Source: Paracoccaceae bacterium (GTDB taxonomy: Bacteria > Pseudomonadota > Alphaproteobacteria > Rhodobacterales > Rhodobacteraceae). From it: DNA of 64,000 nt. The translations under genes were made by a program, and so were the position numbers. Positions 41,124 through 49,683 of this stretch are shown here, piece by piece (the stretch's first letter is position 1; each line of letters opens with the position of its first letter). The notes beneath the pieces were generated by a model. The model searched no databases, was not told the origin of the DNA, and saw only the letters and a program-made list of their open reading frames with translations. The stretch spans positions 49,001 through 113,000 of the forward strand of contig JAQWNW010000069.1 in NCBI GenBank assembly GCA_029246285.1, read 5' to 3'.

Positions 41124-42521
41124 TTACCAGTTCGGATCAACACACTTTGGCTGTTCTCCTGACCTTTCAATGTCAGTTCCAGCAGCTATCAATATATCCT
41201 CCCGAAATCTAGCACTAATCAATTGCACACCAACAGGGCTGGAGTCTGAAAAACCAGTAAACACTGATAATGCTGGTAAACCGAGTGCTGGTATCGCCAA
41301 TTGAGTAAGCTGTGCCCTCATAATATTTTCAAAATCACTTTCAGATTTAACATCAAGTTGCTGAGGAAACGGCAGCTCTCCCGAAACTGGTGTTATTAAC
41401 ACTGGGTATTTAGATAAAAACAATTGCCATTCTCTTAACAACGTTGCTCTCTTTTGAAGGGCATCTAATAACCCACTTTTATCAATCTCTGGGGATCTTT
41501 TTGTCATTTGTTCAAAAACAAATTTTGAATCAGCTTCATCTTCCTTGTCAATCATTCCTTTTGCAGCATATCGCGTTTCGGCCATCCACAACTTAGCATT
41601 AATATCCGCAGCTTCTTGCATTGGTGGACATTCTACTTCTTCAATTTGCCACCCACTATTAGAAAGAATTTTTGCGGATTCTTTTATAGCTTGGACGATT
41701 TCCTTGCAGACTGGCATTCCATCAGGGTTTGTTGAAAATACTGCTTTTTTTTCAAAATCTGGACCTGCAAATGGTACGGGAACATACCATGGATCCCTAT
41801 TATCACTTTTTGCCATTGCTTCAAAAGATACTTGAATGTCTTTCATTGTTCTAGCGATTGGCCCTCCCACCGCCATTATCTGACCACCAATGTGTCTTTC
41901 ACCCCCTGAGGCATTATAGGCCGGAATACGTCCGAAAGTAGGACGCAACCCATGCAATCCACAAGCAAATGCAGGATATCTAATCGATCCACCAATATCG
42001 GTGCCATGCGCTATCGGACAAATACCACTTGCAACTGCCGCCGAAGCACCACCTGATGAACCACCAGGTGTTATATTTTTGTCATGTGGATTTAAAGTTT
42101 GGCCATGAACGTCATTACTTGTAAACCACCTCAGTGAAAAAGCCGGAGTATTTGTTCGACCGATCACAACTCCGCCAGCTTTCTTTACATTCGAAACGAT
42201 GGGACTATCGATTGTTGCTATAAGGTCTTTTTGAATTTTTAAACCATTAGTCGTGGCAAAGCCTTTTTGATCAGCAAGAACTTTAATCGTTAAAGGCACT
42301 CCACATAAAATACCTGGATCCTCCCCAATCTCAATCTTCCTATCAATTTCCTTTGCACCCTCAATTGCCTCCTCAGGCATTTCCTGAACAACAGCATTGA
42401 GTTTTGGGTTTACTTCGTTCAAGCGGTCAAGATGTGCTTTCGTAACCTCAACAGCAGAGATTTGTTTTGATCTTACTAATTTAGAAATTTCATATCCGGG
42501 TAATTTCCAAAGTTCTGACAT
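41124..42521 (-). CDS. Amidase signature family hydrolase
   Basis: The 465-residue protein carries the Ser-cisSer-Lys triad of the amidase signature family: Lys80 in PLTIKV, Ser155 in GGSSGG (153-158) and Ser179 in GTDIGGSIRYPA. It would hydrolyse a carboxamide or N-acyl group. It is last in the eight-gene minus-strand operon of the catabolic island (88 nt after the ligase), so its substrate is probably a pathway amide, possibly a formamide after ring opening. It lacks the features needed to call it GatA: gatB and gatC are not nearby. Its end is 11 nt from the convergent MBL gene. Confidence 0.85.
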   Translation of the reverse strand: MSELWKLPGYEISKLVRSKQISAVEVTKAHLDRLNEVNPKLNAVVQEMPEEAIEGAKEIDRKIEIGEDPGILCGVPLTIKVLADQKGFATTNGLKIQKDLIATIDSPIVSNVKKAGGVVIGRTNTPAFSLRWFTSNDVHGQTLNPHDKNITPGGSSGGASAAVASGICPIAHGTDIGGSIRYPAFACGLHGLRPTFGRIPAYNASGGERHIGGQIMAVGGPIARTMKDIQVSFEAMAKSDNRDPWYVPVPFAGPDFEKKAVFSTNPDGMPVCKEIVQAIKESAKILSNSGWQIEEVECPPMQEAADINAKLWMAETRYAAKGMIDKEDEADSKFVFEQMTKRSPEIDKSGLLDALQKRATLLREWQLFLSKYPVLITPVSGELPFPQQLDVKSESDFENIMRAQLTQLAIPALGLPALSVFTGFSDSSPVGVQLISARFREDILIAAGTDIERSGEQPKCVDPNW

Positions 42522-42609
42522 CTTATCACTCCATCCAAAAATTAAGTTAAAGCTAGTTCGACTTATTTTATTAGGCCTATGTCCACTATTTTCTTAAATT
42601 TACGAACTT

Positions 42610-44718
42610 TCAAGTATCATCTGTGTCAAAAGTAGATATCAAGGCGTCTACCATCAGGACAGAATCTTTATAAACAAACATCGGATTTATTTCAATTTCC
42701 GATATTAAGTTAATATTTTCTTCAGCAAAAATAACAAGCTTCATTATCACATCTACAACAACCTCTAATTTAACTTTAGGCTTTCCTCTGAAACCATCCA
42801 ACAACTTAAAGACTTTAAGATGCTTAATAGCTTCTCTGATTTCCCCAGAATGGGTTGGAAGCACTATAGTTGAAACATCACCAATCAAATCAACTAAAAT
42901 GCCGCCACTTCCAATAGTTAATGAAAGCCCAAATTGAGGATCAGACCGAATACCAACGATCAATTCAGCCAGCGGGGTGTTTGCCATTTCCTCGATAAGA
43001 TATCTATTGGAAACCAAATTTGGAGCCTTTTTTGAAACCGAAGAACGCATCTTTGTAACTGCCGCTCTCAACTCCAAATCACTTTTGACGTTTAAAACAA
43101 CGGCATTAAGTTCTGTTTTATGTAGAATTTTCGAACTGACCATCTTTAAAGCAATAGGAAAATTAAGGCTCTCAGAGTCATTAGAATTCAACTCATCCAA
43201 ACATAACTTTCCTTGTGGAACATTGAACCCGTTCTTTTTTAAAAGAACTTTACTTTCATACTCATCTAGAACCCTTAGTCGATCTAAATTTGCAACAACC
43301 TCAAAGACACTGTCCAGTTTTTTCTCTAATATGTGAGTCCTATTCTTGTTCCATGTAGCTGCATGACTAATTGCGTTTAGAGCTTCATGAATACCTTGCA
43401 TGGGAGATACGCCTAACGAGACAAGTAAGTCTCTGGTTTCCCTGTCAAAATTTTCGGGAATAGTCGAACATATTGCCGCTGGAAGATTATTATCGGCTGC
43501 CGCTTGCGCAAAAGCTAAAGCATCATTTCTGTAATAGACTAGAGACTCATCCAAACCTTTAACGGGATAATCCTGCACCAAGATTGCTGATTGAGCCAAC
43601 ACTTGATTCATCGCTTCTTGAAATACTGGTTTTGTCTTTTCAGGCTGACCCCAAATAGGGGTCGTATAATCCAACGGATTAGATAAAGTTGCTATTTCTG
43701 GCAACAACCCAACAAGCTTCTCTGATTTCTCCTTATTAAATTTTGGAAATTTTAAACCAATATCTTCTGCTTTATCCGCCAACATTGTTGCTCCACCGCC
43801 CGAACAGGTAAATCCAATCATATTTTCCTGTTTTGGGCATCCCGATACACATAAATATTTTAAAGTTTCTAAAAATTGGGACGGATTATTAACACTGATC
43901 ACACCTGTTCGTTTGAACAAAGCTTCATATAATTCTTTTGAACCTGATAAAGATCCCGTGTGGCTTAATGTTAATGTTGATCCAATTTTTGATGTTCCAG
44001 TTTTTAATGCAACTACTGGTTTATTTAATCTTAGAGCTTTCAATGCTGCTTTCTCAAACAGAGAGACATCACTTAAACCCTCAATATGCAAACCAATTGC
44101 TCTGACTTCAGGTTTTTCACATAAGATATCTATAAAATCTGCCAATCCCATAACTGCCTGATTTCCTGCTGAAACCATATAACTTAAAGGTAAAGATCTT
44201 TGACTCATCGTGATATCAGAAGAAAACATCCCACTTTGTGTTATAATTGCAGCACCATATCCAGGGCAACTCCCTCCATGAGCAAATGGCCAAAGAGCAA
44301 CCTTATCAATGTAATTGATTATTCCATAGCAATTTGGACCTATAAGAGCCATATCACCCGCATATTCTACAAGTAATTTTTCAGCTTCTTCACCTTCAGA
44401 ATCTGCCTCTCCAAACCCGGCCGTGTAACATACTATTCCACCAGCACCTAACTTTGCCAAATCTTTTACAGCCTTTAAGGCAGGATCTCTGGGAATTGCT
44501 AAATAAACTGCATCTGGAGACGAAGGAAGATCTTCTAAAGCCTGGAAGCATTTATGCCCACCTAATTCTTCTCTTCGTGGGTTAACTGGCCAAATTAAAC
44601 CTTTAAAGCCTGCTCTTTTAGCTTCTCCTATAGCTATCTCGGCATCTACTCCACCAACAAAAGCTATATGCTTTGGTTTGATCAACCTTTCAAAATTAAC
44701 TTTTTGCGCTGGCGTCAT
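42610..44718 (-). CDS. Acyl-CoA synthetase (ADP-forming), fused alpha-beta
   Basis: The 702-residue protein joins the two subunits of ADP-forming acyl-CoA ligases. Residues 1-130 are the CoA-binding domain (PKHIAFVGG, GPNCYGIINY), 150-450 the ligase domain with the likely phospho-histidine H253 in LSHTGSLSGS, and 480-702 an ATP-grasp domain (LLKKNGFNVPQG, ALKMVSSKILHKTE). It makes an acyl-CoA from acid, CoA and ATP reversibly. The start overlaps the acyl-CoA dehydrogenase stop (ATGA), so it probably activates that enzyme's substrate, perhaps gamma-butyrobetaine or a ring-opening acid. Confidence 0.9.
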   Translation of the reverse strand: MTPAQKVNFERLIKPKHIAFVGGVDAEIAIGEAKRAGFKGLIWPVNPRREELGGHKCFQALEDLPSSPDAVYLAIPRDPALKAVKDLAKLGAGGIVCYTAGFGEADSEGEEAEKLLVEYAGDMALIGPNCYGIINYIDKVALWPFAHGGSCPGYGAAIITQSGMFSSDITMSQRSLPLSYMVSAGNQAVMGLADFIDILCEKPEVRAIGLHIEGLSDVSLFEKAALKALRLNKPVVALKTGTSKIGSTLTLSHTGSLSGSKELYEALFKRTGVISVNNPSQFLETLKYLCVSGCPKQENMIGFTCSGGGATMLADKAEDIGLKFPKFNKEKSEKLVGLLPEIATLSNPLDYTTPIWGQPEKTKPVFQEAMNQVLAQSAILVQDYPVKGLDESLVYYRNDALAFAQAAADNNLPAAICSTIPENFDRETRDLLVSLGVSPMQGIHEALNAISHAATWNKNRTHILEKKLDSVFEVVANLDRLRVLDEYESKVLLKKNGFNVPQGKLCLDELNSNDSESLNFPIALKMVSSKILHKTELNAVVLNVKSDLELRAAVTKMRSSVSKKAPNLVSNRYLIEEMANTPLAELIVGIRSDPQFGLSLTIGSGGILVDLIGDVSTIVLPTHSGEIREAIKHLKVFKLLDGFRGKPKVKLEVVVDVIMKLVIFAEENINLISEIEINPMFVYKDSVLMVDALISTFDTDDT

Positions 44719-45875
44719 GCTCCCAGAGGCCGTAAAATTGACCTTGTAATGATATGTCGTTGAATCTCAGAGGTTCCATCCCATATTCTCTCTAACCTAC
44801 TATCTCGCCATAAACGTTGAATTGGTAATTCTTCCATTAAACCCATTCCACCGTAAATTTGTACTGTGTCATCTGCAACTTTGTTTAGCATTTCGGAGCA
44901 GAATACCTTCACCATAGCAGCATCGGCATCTTGCATAGCACCCTTCTCTGCTCGACTTACAGCATCATTCACCATCAAATCTGCTGCCCGCAAACCAATT
45001 GACATGTCCGCTAGCTTGAAACCAGTTGCTTGAAACGACCCGATAGGTTTACCAAATTGCTTCCTATTTGCAGCCCAGTCGATAGCTAAATTCATTATTC
45101 GCTCAGCTTTTCCACAGCAAGTCGCACCAACCCAAATTCGGCCCATACCAAGCCATTTTCCTGATAATTCTAATCCGCGACCTTCTTCACCGAGAACCTG
45201 GTTTGGGCCTAATCTCACATTATCAAAACTCAACTGAAAATTCTTATATCCTCGGTAACTGACACATTTATTACCTTCTCGACATTCAAACCCTTTAAGA
45301 CCCACATCAACTAAAAAAGCAGTAACTCTTTTTCTTGGGCCTCTCGGAGTCTGATCTTCACCTGTAGCCGCAAAAACAATCGCAAAATCAGGCATTACTG
45401 GGCCAGAAATAAAATGCTTGCTGCCATTTAAGATCCAATCATCACCGTCTTTTACAGCATTAGACTTCATTCCCATTACGTCTGATCCAGCTTCTGGTTC
45501 AGTTAAGGCAAATAACTCTCGTTTTTCTCCTCTTACACAAGGTAGTAGATATTGCTCCTTTTGATCACCTTCACATGCCAATAAGATTTCAGTTGGGCGA
45601 GCGACCCACGACTGCAGTGCATGAGTTGTCTTCCCATACTCTCTTTCCATTAACGCCATAGCTTGATAGCTTAACCCACCACCGCCGATATCTGTTGGTA
45701 AGTTAGCAGCAAAAAGACCTATATCTTTGGCTCGCTTCTCAATCTGACGACCCAATTCAATCGGGACTTCACCTTTTGCATCAACTTCATCTTCATATGG
45801 AAATATCTCAGCATCCATGAAGGCTTTTAACGTATTTAGTAACAATTCATTTTCATGGTCCATTTGATCACTCAT
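44715..45875 (-). CDS. Acyl-CoA dehydrogenase family protein
   Basis: This 386-residue FAD enzyme has the ACAD landmarks: FALTEPEAGSDVMGMKSNA, a flavin segment WILNGSKHFISG, NRKQFGKPIGSFQATGFKLAD and the end ERIWDGTSEIQRHIITRSIL. The residue that is the catalytic Glu in MCAD-type enzymes (xYEGT) is Asp366 here (WDGT), which is uncommon. The neighbours make it a candidate gamma-butyrobetainyl-CoA dehydrogenase giving crotonobetainyl-CoA, or a dehydrogenase for a related short acyl-CoA. It is 68 nt after the BKACE gene. Confidence 0.9.
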   Translation of the reverse strand: MSDQMDHENELLLNTLKAFMDAEIFPYEDEVDAKGEVPIELGRQIEKRAKDIGLFAANLPTDIGGGGLSYQAMALMEREYGKTTHALQSWVARPTEILLACEGDQKEQYLLPCVRGEKRELFALTEPEAGSDVMGMKSNAVKDGDDWILNGSKHFISGPVMPDFAIVFAATGEDQTPRGPRKRVTAFLVDVGLKGFECREGNKCVSYRGYKNFQLSFDNVRLGPNQVLGEEGRGLELSGKWLGMGRIWVGATCCGKAERIMNLAIDWAANRKQFGKPIGSFQATGFKLADMSIGLRAADLMVNDAVSRAEKGAMQDADAAMVKVFCSEMLNKVADDTVQIYGGMGLMEELPIQRLWRDSRLERIWDGTSEIQRHIITRSILRPLGA

Positions 45876-45943
45876 ACTTTCTTCAATTCTTCAATAAAAC
45901 TATTATTCCCAATATTTATTTTTAATCTTTAAACTCTAGTTAT

Positions 45944-46828
45944 CTATGCACCACGGAGGTTAAGCTTTTTTCTGGCTTCTGCCGGTGAAAGAGCTCGGGC
46001 ACCCATTCTTTCAATTATTTCAACGGCTCGCGTTACAAGCTGTCCATTGGTAGCTAATACACCTCTGTCTAGGTAAATATTATCCTCTAATCCGACGCGC
46101 ACATTTCCACCTAGAGCAACTGCAGTAGCCGCCATGGGCATTTGCATCCGCGAAATACCAAATCCGGCCCAATTAGCACCATCCGGTAAGTGATCTTTCA
46201 TTGTCTTCATAGTATCAACACTCTGATCAGCTCCCCATGGGATCCCCAGACAAATCTGAAACATCGGTGGATCTGCTACTAAACCCTCGGAAATCATCTG
46301 TGTGGCAAAGCGAATATGACCAAGTTCAAATACTTCTAATTCTGGCTTCACCCCCCATTCTTTCGTTAATTGCGCCATTTTTCTTAACATAGGCGGGGTT
46401 GAAATATAAATCTCATCACCATTTCCAAAGTTTAATGTACCGCAATCGAGAGAACATATTTCAGGCATACATTCCTTGACATGAGCCAGCCTCTCTTCAG
46501 GACCAATCATATCAGTTCCAGGACCAGGCATCGCTGGGTTATTTTGGTCAGGAACCCAATCACCCCCCATACCTGCTGTAAGATTTATTACAACATCTGT
46601 ATTACTATCCCTCACCCGATCAACAACTTCTTTAAACAGCTTTGGATCTCGAGATCCTTTTCCAGTCTCTGGATCTCGAACATGTATATGCGCTATTGCA
46701 GCGCCAGCTTTGGCAGCTTCTATTGCCGCATCCGCCACTTCTTTTGGCGTCACCGGCACGTGAGGACTCTTTTCAGTTGTATCACCTGCACCTGTAACTG
46801 CGCAACTTACCACTACATCAAAATTCAT
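45944..46828 (-). CDS. Beta-keto acid cleavage enzyme (BKACE; probable 3-dehydrocarnitine cleavage)
   Basis: The 294-residue protein is a BKACE (DUF849) TIM barrel, with the zinc site [12 protein letters not shown] (His47, His49), [11 protein letters not shown] and [10 protein letters not shown]. BKACEs condense a beta-keto acid with acetyl-CoA to give acetoacetate and a new CoA ester. With a carnitine-dehydrogenase-like gene next door, the expected reaction is 3-dehydrocarnitine plus acetyl-CoA to betainyl-CoA and acetoacetate, as known in Pseudomonas. Other beta-keto acids are possible; the family is broad. Confidence 0.88.
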   Translation of the reverse strand: MNFDVVVSCAVTGAGDTTEKSPHVPVTPKEVADAAIEAAKAGAAIAHIHVRDPETGKGSRDPKLFKEVVDRVRDSNTDVVINLTAGMGGDWVPDQNNPAMPGPGTDMIGPEERLAHVKECMPEICSLDCGTLNFGNGDEIYISTPPMLRKMAQLTKEWGVKPELEVFELGHIRFATQMISEGLVADPPMFQICLGIPWGADQSVDTMKTMKDHLPDGANWAGFGISRMQMPMAATAVALGGNVRVGLEDNIYLDRGVLATNGQLVTRAVEIIERMGARALSPAEARKKLNLRGA

Positions 46829-46864
46829 TTATTTTACTCCTTATTTCTCGATTAAGATCTAAAA

Positions 46865-47803
46865 TCAGTTAGACTTAATTGCATTTAAAACAGCTACAAT
46901 CTTTTTATCTCGATCTTCCGCCATCTGCTCAAAATGTTGATCTCCTGCCATTTCTGCACAACCATCTACCATTTTGTTTCTCAACTCTTTAGATAAGTCT
47001 GGCGCTTTTAATCTTGTCCAAGGTAATTTTAAAGCAGGACCAAACTGGTCTAAATTTGTGGCCATTCCACCTTCACCGCAAGCGACATGAAATGCCATGC
47101 ACTGTCCTTGAACAGCCATTCTTGGAGCAGGTCCATTTATTAATGCGTTATCAATATCAGCTGGTGTAGCTTCTTCATTTGCTACCATATGTAAAGCCTC
47201 ACGCCACAAAGCTTCTTGCAACCTAGTTGCTACAAAACCAGGTATCTCTTTTTTCATTACCAGAGGTGACTTTCCTGATATTTTATAAAAATCAGCAGCC
47301 CAAAGAACTGCATCAGGATTAGTCTTTTTACCCCCCACTATCTCAACCAGAGGCAGTAAGTAAGGAGGATTGAATGGATGACCAATAACAGTTCTTTCTG
47401 GCGTGCTACATTTCTGCTGAATCTCTGTCATAGTTAGTCCAGAAGTTGATGAACTTATCACAACATCATCTGGCACAATGCGTCCCAAAATTTCATAAAG
47501 CCCCTGCTTTATTTCCAAGCGTTCAGGAGCACTTTCTTGTACAAAGTCAGTTCCTTCTAAACTGTCTTCTAGCTTCGTAAAAATTTCTAAATTACGTAAG
47601 CTTGCGCCTCCAGCTAAACCAAGTTTAGTTAAACTAACCCAGGCTGTTTGCACAATACTATTAAACATGTCTATTTCATCTTCTGAATGAAGATAAGCAT
47701 TAACCTTAAAGCCTTGCGCCAAGAAATGAGCAGCCCATCCACCTCCAATTGGTCCGGCTCCAATACTCGTTACTAACTTGACCTTATTTGCTTTCTTAAA
47801 CAC
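46865..47803 (-). CDS. L-carnitine dehydrogenase-like 3-hydroxyacyl-CoA dehydrogenase
   Basis: The 312-residue protein has a Rossmann site (GAGPIG, 15-20), VQESAPERLE (89-97), SSSTSGL, the catalytic GHPFNPPYLLPLVE (His142) and PGFVATRLQEALWREALHMV. This wording, in particular QESAPERL and LPLVEIVGG, closely recalls L-carnitine dehydrogenase (LcdH), which oxidises carnitine to 3-dehydrocarnitine with NAD+. The start is GTG, 2 nt after the CaiD-like gene. Lambda-crystallin-type 3-hydroxyacid dehydrogenases are an alternative reading. Confidence 0.85.
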   Translation of the reverse strand: MFKKANKVKLVTSIGAGPIGGGWAAHFLAQGFKVNAYLHSEDEIDMFNSIVQTAWVSLTKLGLAGGASLRNLEIFTKLEDSLEGTDFVQESAPERLEIKQGLYEILGRIVPDDVVISSSTSGLTMTEIQQKCSTPERTVIGHPFNPPYLLPLVEIVGGKKTNPDAVLWAADFYKISGKSPLVMKKEIPGFVATRLQEALWREALHMVANEEATPADIDNALINGPAPRMAVQGQCMAFHVACGEGGMATNLDQFGPALKLPWTRLKAPDLSKELRNKMVDGCAEMAGDQHFEQMAEDRDKKIVAVLNAIKSN

Positions 47804-47805
47804 TT

Positions 47806-48609
47806 CTATTCACCCTTAAAGTTTGGCTCACGCTTTTCTACAAAAGCTGCCACTCCTTCTGCTGCATCATCAGATTTTAACATTTTTCTATAAACAGGTA
47901 AATTTTCTGTTCTCATCTTTTTAAAAGCATCTTCCAGCGGCACACACTCTATCGCCCGCTGCACTTCTTTGACACTTTGCATAGCAAGAGGAGCAGACCA
48001 AGCGATTGATTCCGCCCACTCTCGAGCCTGATCAAGTAATTTTTCTTTAGGAACCACTTTATTTACCAAACCATAATGAGCAGCTTCGTCAGCAGACATG
48101 CGTCGTCCTAATAAAAACATTTCCATGGCTATATTATGGGGAATTCTTCTAGGTAATCTTTGCAAAGCACCTGCATCTGGGACCATACCCAAGGGCATTT
48201 CTGGTAGTCCAAACTCAACATGCTCAGCTGCAATTAAAAGGTCACACCCCATTGCCAACTCAAAACCCCCACCAATTACAAGACCATTTAAGGCAGCTAT
48301 AACAGGTTTATTTAAATTCCAATTTTCTGTTAAACCTGCAAATCCACCATCGCCATAATCAGCTGTTTCCCACCAGTTATCTAATTCCACTTCCCCAGAA
48401 TTTAAAGCTTTCAAATCCCAACCTGCTGAAAATATTTTTTCACCTTCTGCAGTTAAAATTCCCACCCACAAATCTGGATTATCACGCAACTCTGCAAAAG
48501 CTGCTCCTAAAGCTTGGCTCATTGGGATATCAATTGCATTTACCTTTGGCTTATTTAATTTTACCTCAAGAATCCTACCGTTTTGCTTAACCTCAACCCC
48601 ATCAGGCAT
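47806..48609 (-). CDS. Crotonobetainyl-CoA hydratase-like protein (CaiD family crotonase)
   Basis: This 267-residue crotonase has the oxyanion loop GGGFEL (113-118), Glu137 in LPEMPLG as catalytic acid, and the N-terminal FSAGWDLKAL and later GGFAGLTE...LNKPVIAA, features remembered from E. coli CaiD. CaiD hydrates crotonobetainyl-CoA to L-carnitinyl-CoA. Only the first of the two crotonase glutamates is at the normal place by eye. It lies between a luciferase-like oxidoreductase (18 nt upstream) and the carnitine dehydrogenase (2 nt downstream). Confidence 0.85.
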   Translation of the reverse strand: MPDGVEVKQNGRILEVKLNKPKVNAIDIPMSQALGAAFAELRDNPDLWVGILTAEGEKIFSAGWDLKALNSGEVELDNWWETADYGDGGFAGLTENWNLNKPVIAALNGLVIGGGFELAMGCDLLIAAEHVEFGLPEMPLGMVPDAGALQRLPRRIPHNIAMEMFLLGRRMSADEAAHYGLVNKVVPKEKLLDQAREWAESIAWSAPLAMQSVKEVQRAIECVPLEDAFKKMRTENLPVYRKMLKSDDAAEGVAAFVEKREPNFKGE

Positions 48610-48627
48610 ACTTTTCTCCCTAACTAT

Positions 48628-49665
48628 TTATTTAAATTCTGGAACAACCTCTGAGCAAAACAGTTCCATCGACTTCTTCTGCGCCTCCATGTCTAATCCC
48701 ATGGACGCATAATATATATACTCGTCTACGCCTAGCTTCTCATATCTCTTTAATTTTTCAATTACGGTTTCGGGAGAGCCAAACATTAGATTTTCCTCTA
48801 ACATATTAGCATCATACTCTTTTCGACCCTGTAATTCATCAAGTGGGATTTGTTTGGGAAATCCATCACTAACATCACCTAAATTTCTAAACAAATTTTC
48901 AAATTGCCCAAGACATGTCTGAATTGCTCTTATGGCTTGATCCCGTCCCTTTTCATTCTCGTACAATGCTGTGTGCCGCATCATTGCGAAAATAGGTTTA
49001 AAAGTATCACCATTCTTCTGAATTGCTTCATCAAGCTGCTGTTTGTATAATTCAGCCTCTGAAAAGCCTCGGGTTAAAGGCCAACTCATTACATTGCAAT
49101 TATTTTTTATTGCATAATCGAATGTTATTGGCGATCTGGCAGCAACCCATAGAGGTGGGTGTGGTTTTTGAATTGGCTTGGGAACCGATGTTGATGTTGG
49201 AAATTGCCAAAATTTTCCATTATGCTCATAATCTCCCTCCCATAGCTTTAGAACAGCAGGTAATACCTCTTGCAAATATTGCCACGCATCCGATTGCTTC
49301 AAACCTGGCTTCATTCGATCAAATTCTCTCTGATATGCTCCTGAGCCAATACCAAACTCTAAACGACCCCCACTAATTAAATCAAGGAAAGCTGCCTCTC
49401 CTGCCAAATTTATTGGATGCCAGTAAGCCGCAGCTGCGACTGCTGTACCTAATCTAATATTTTCGGTTTCAGCAGCCCACCATGTTAGTATTTGAAATGG
49501 ATTAGGTGCTATCGTCATTTCCAAGGCATGATGTTCAGCTGCCCAAACAATATTAAATCCACCATTTTCCGCCATTTGCACCATGTCTAAAGTGTGACGC
49601 ATAACATCATTCATGTTCCAACTTGGATCCATTCTTTCCATGTTCACAGCTAATTGAAACTTCAT
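48628..49665 (-). CDS. LLM class flavin-dependent monooxygenase
   Basis: This 345-residue luciferase-like (bacterial luciferase-type TIM barrel) protein has WAAEHHALEMTIAPNP near residue 40, IRLGTAVAAAAYWHP, LDLISGGRLEFGIGSG and VAARSPITFDYA. Such enzymes use FMNH2 made by a separate reductase to oxidise small substrates, including ring opening of N-heterocycles (RutA, TgnA). A flavin reductase domain lies in the divergent operon (52504-54648), so a two-component system is likely. Substrate unknown. It sits 18 nt after the ALDH gene. Confidence 0.88.
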   Translation of the reverse strand: MKFQLAVNMERMDPSWNMNDVMRHTLDMVQMAENGGFNIVWAAEHHALEMTIAPNPFQILTWWAAETENIRLGTAVAAAAYWHPINLAGEAAFLDLISGGRLEFGIGSGAYQREFDRMKPGLKQSDAWQYLQEVLPAVLKLWEGDYEHNGKFWQFPTSTSVPKPIQKPHPPLWVAARSPITFDYAIKNNCNVMSWPLTRGFSEAELYKQQLDEAIQKNGDTFKPIFAMMRHTALYENEKGRDQAIRAIQTCLGQFENLFRNLGDVSDGFPKQIPLDELQGRKEYDANMLEENLMFGSPETVIEKLKRYEKLGVDEYIYYASMGLDMEAQKKSMELFCSEVVPEFK

Positions 49666-49683
49666 TATTTTACCTCTTTTAGT

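Noticed and set aside
41124..42521. GatA subunit of Glu-tRNA(Gln) amidotransferase
   Set aside because: gatB and gatC are absent nearby and the gene is in a catabolic operon; the amidase signature alone is shared by many enzymes.
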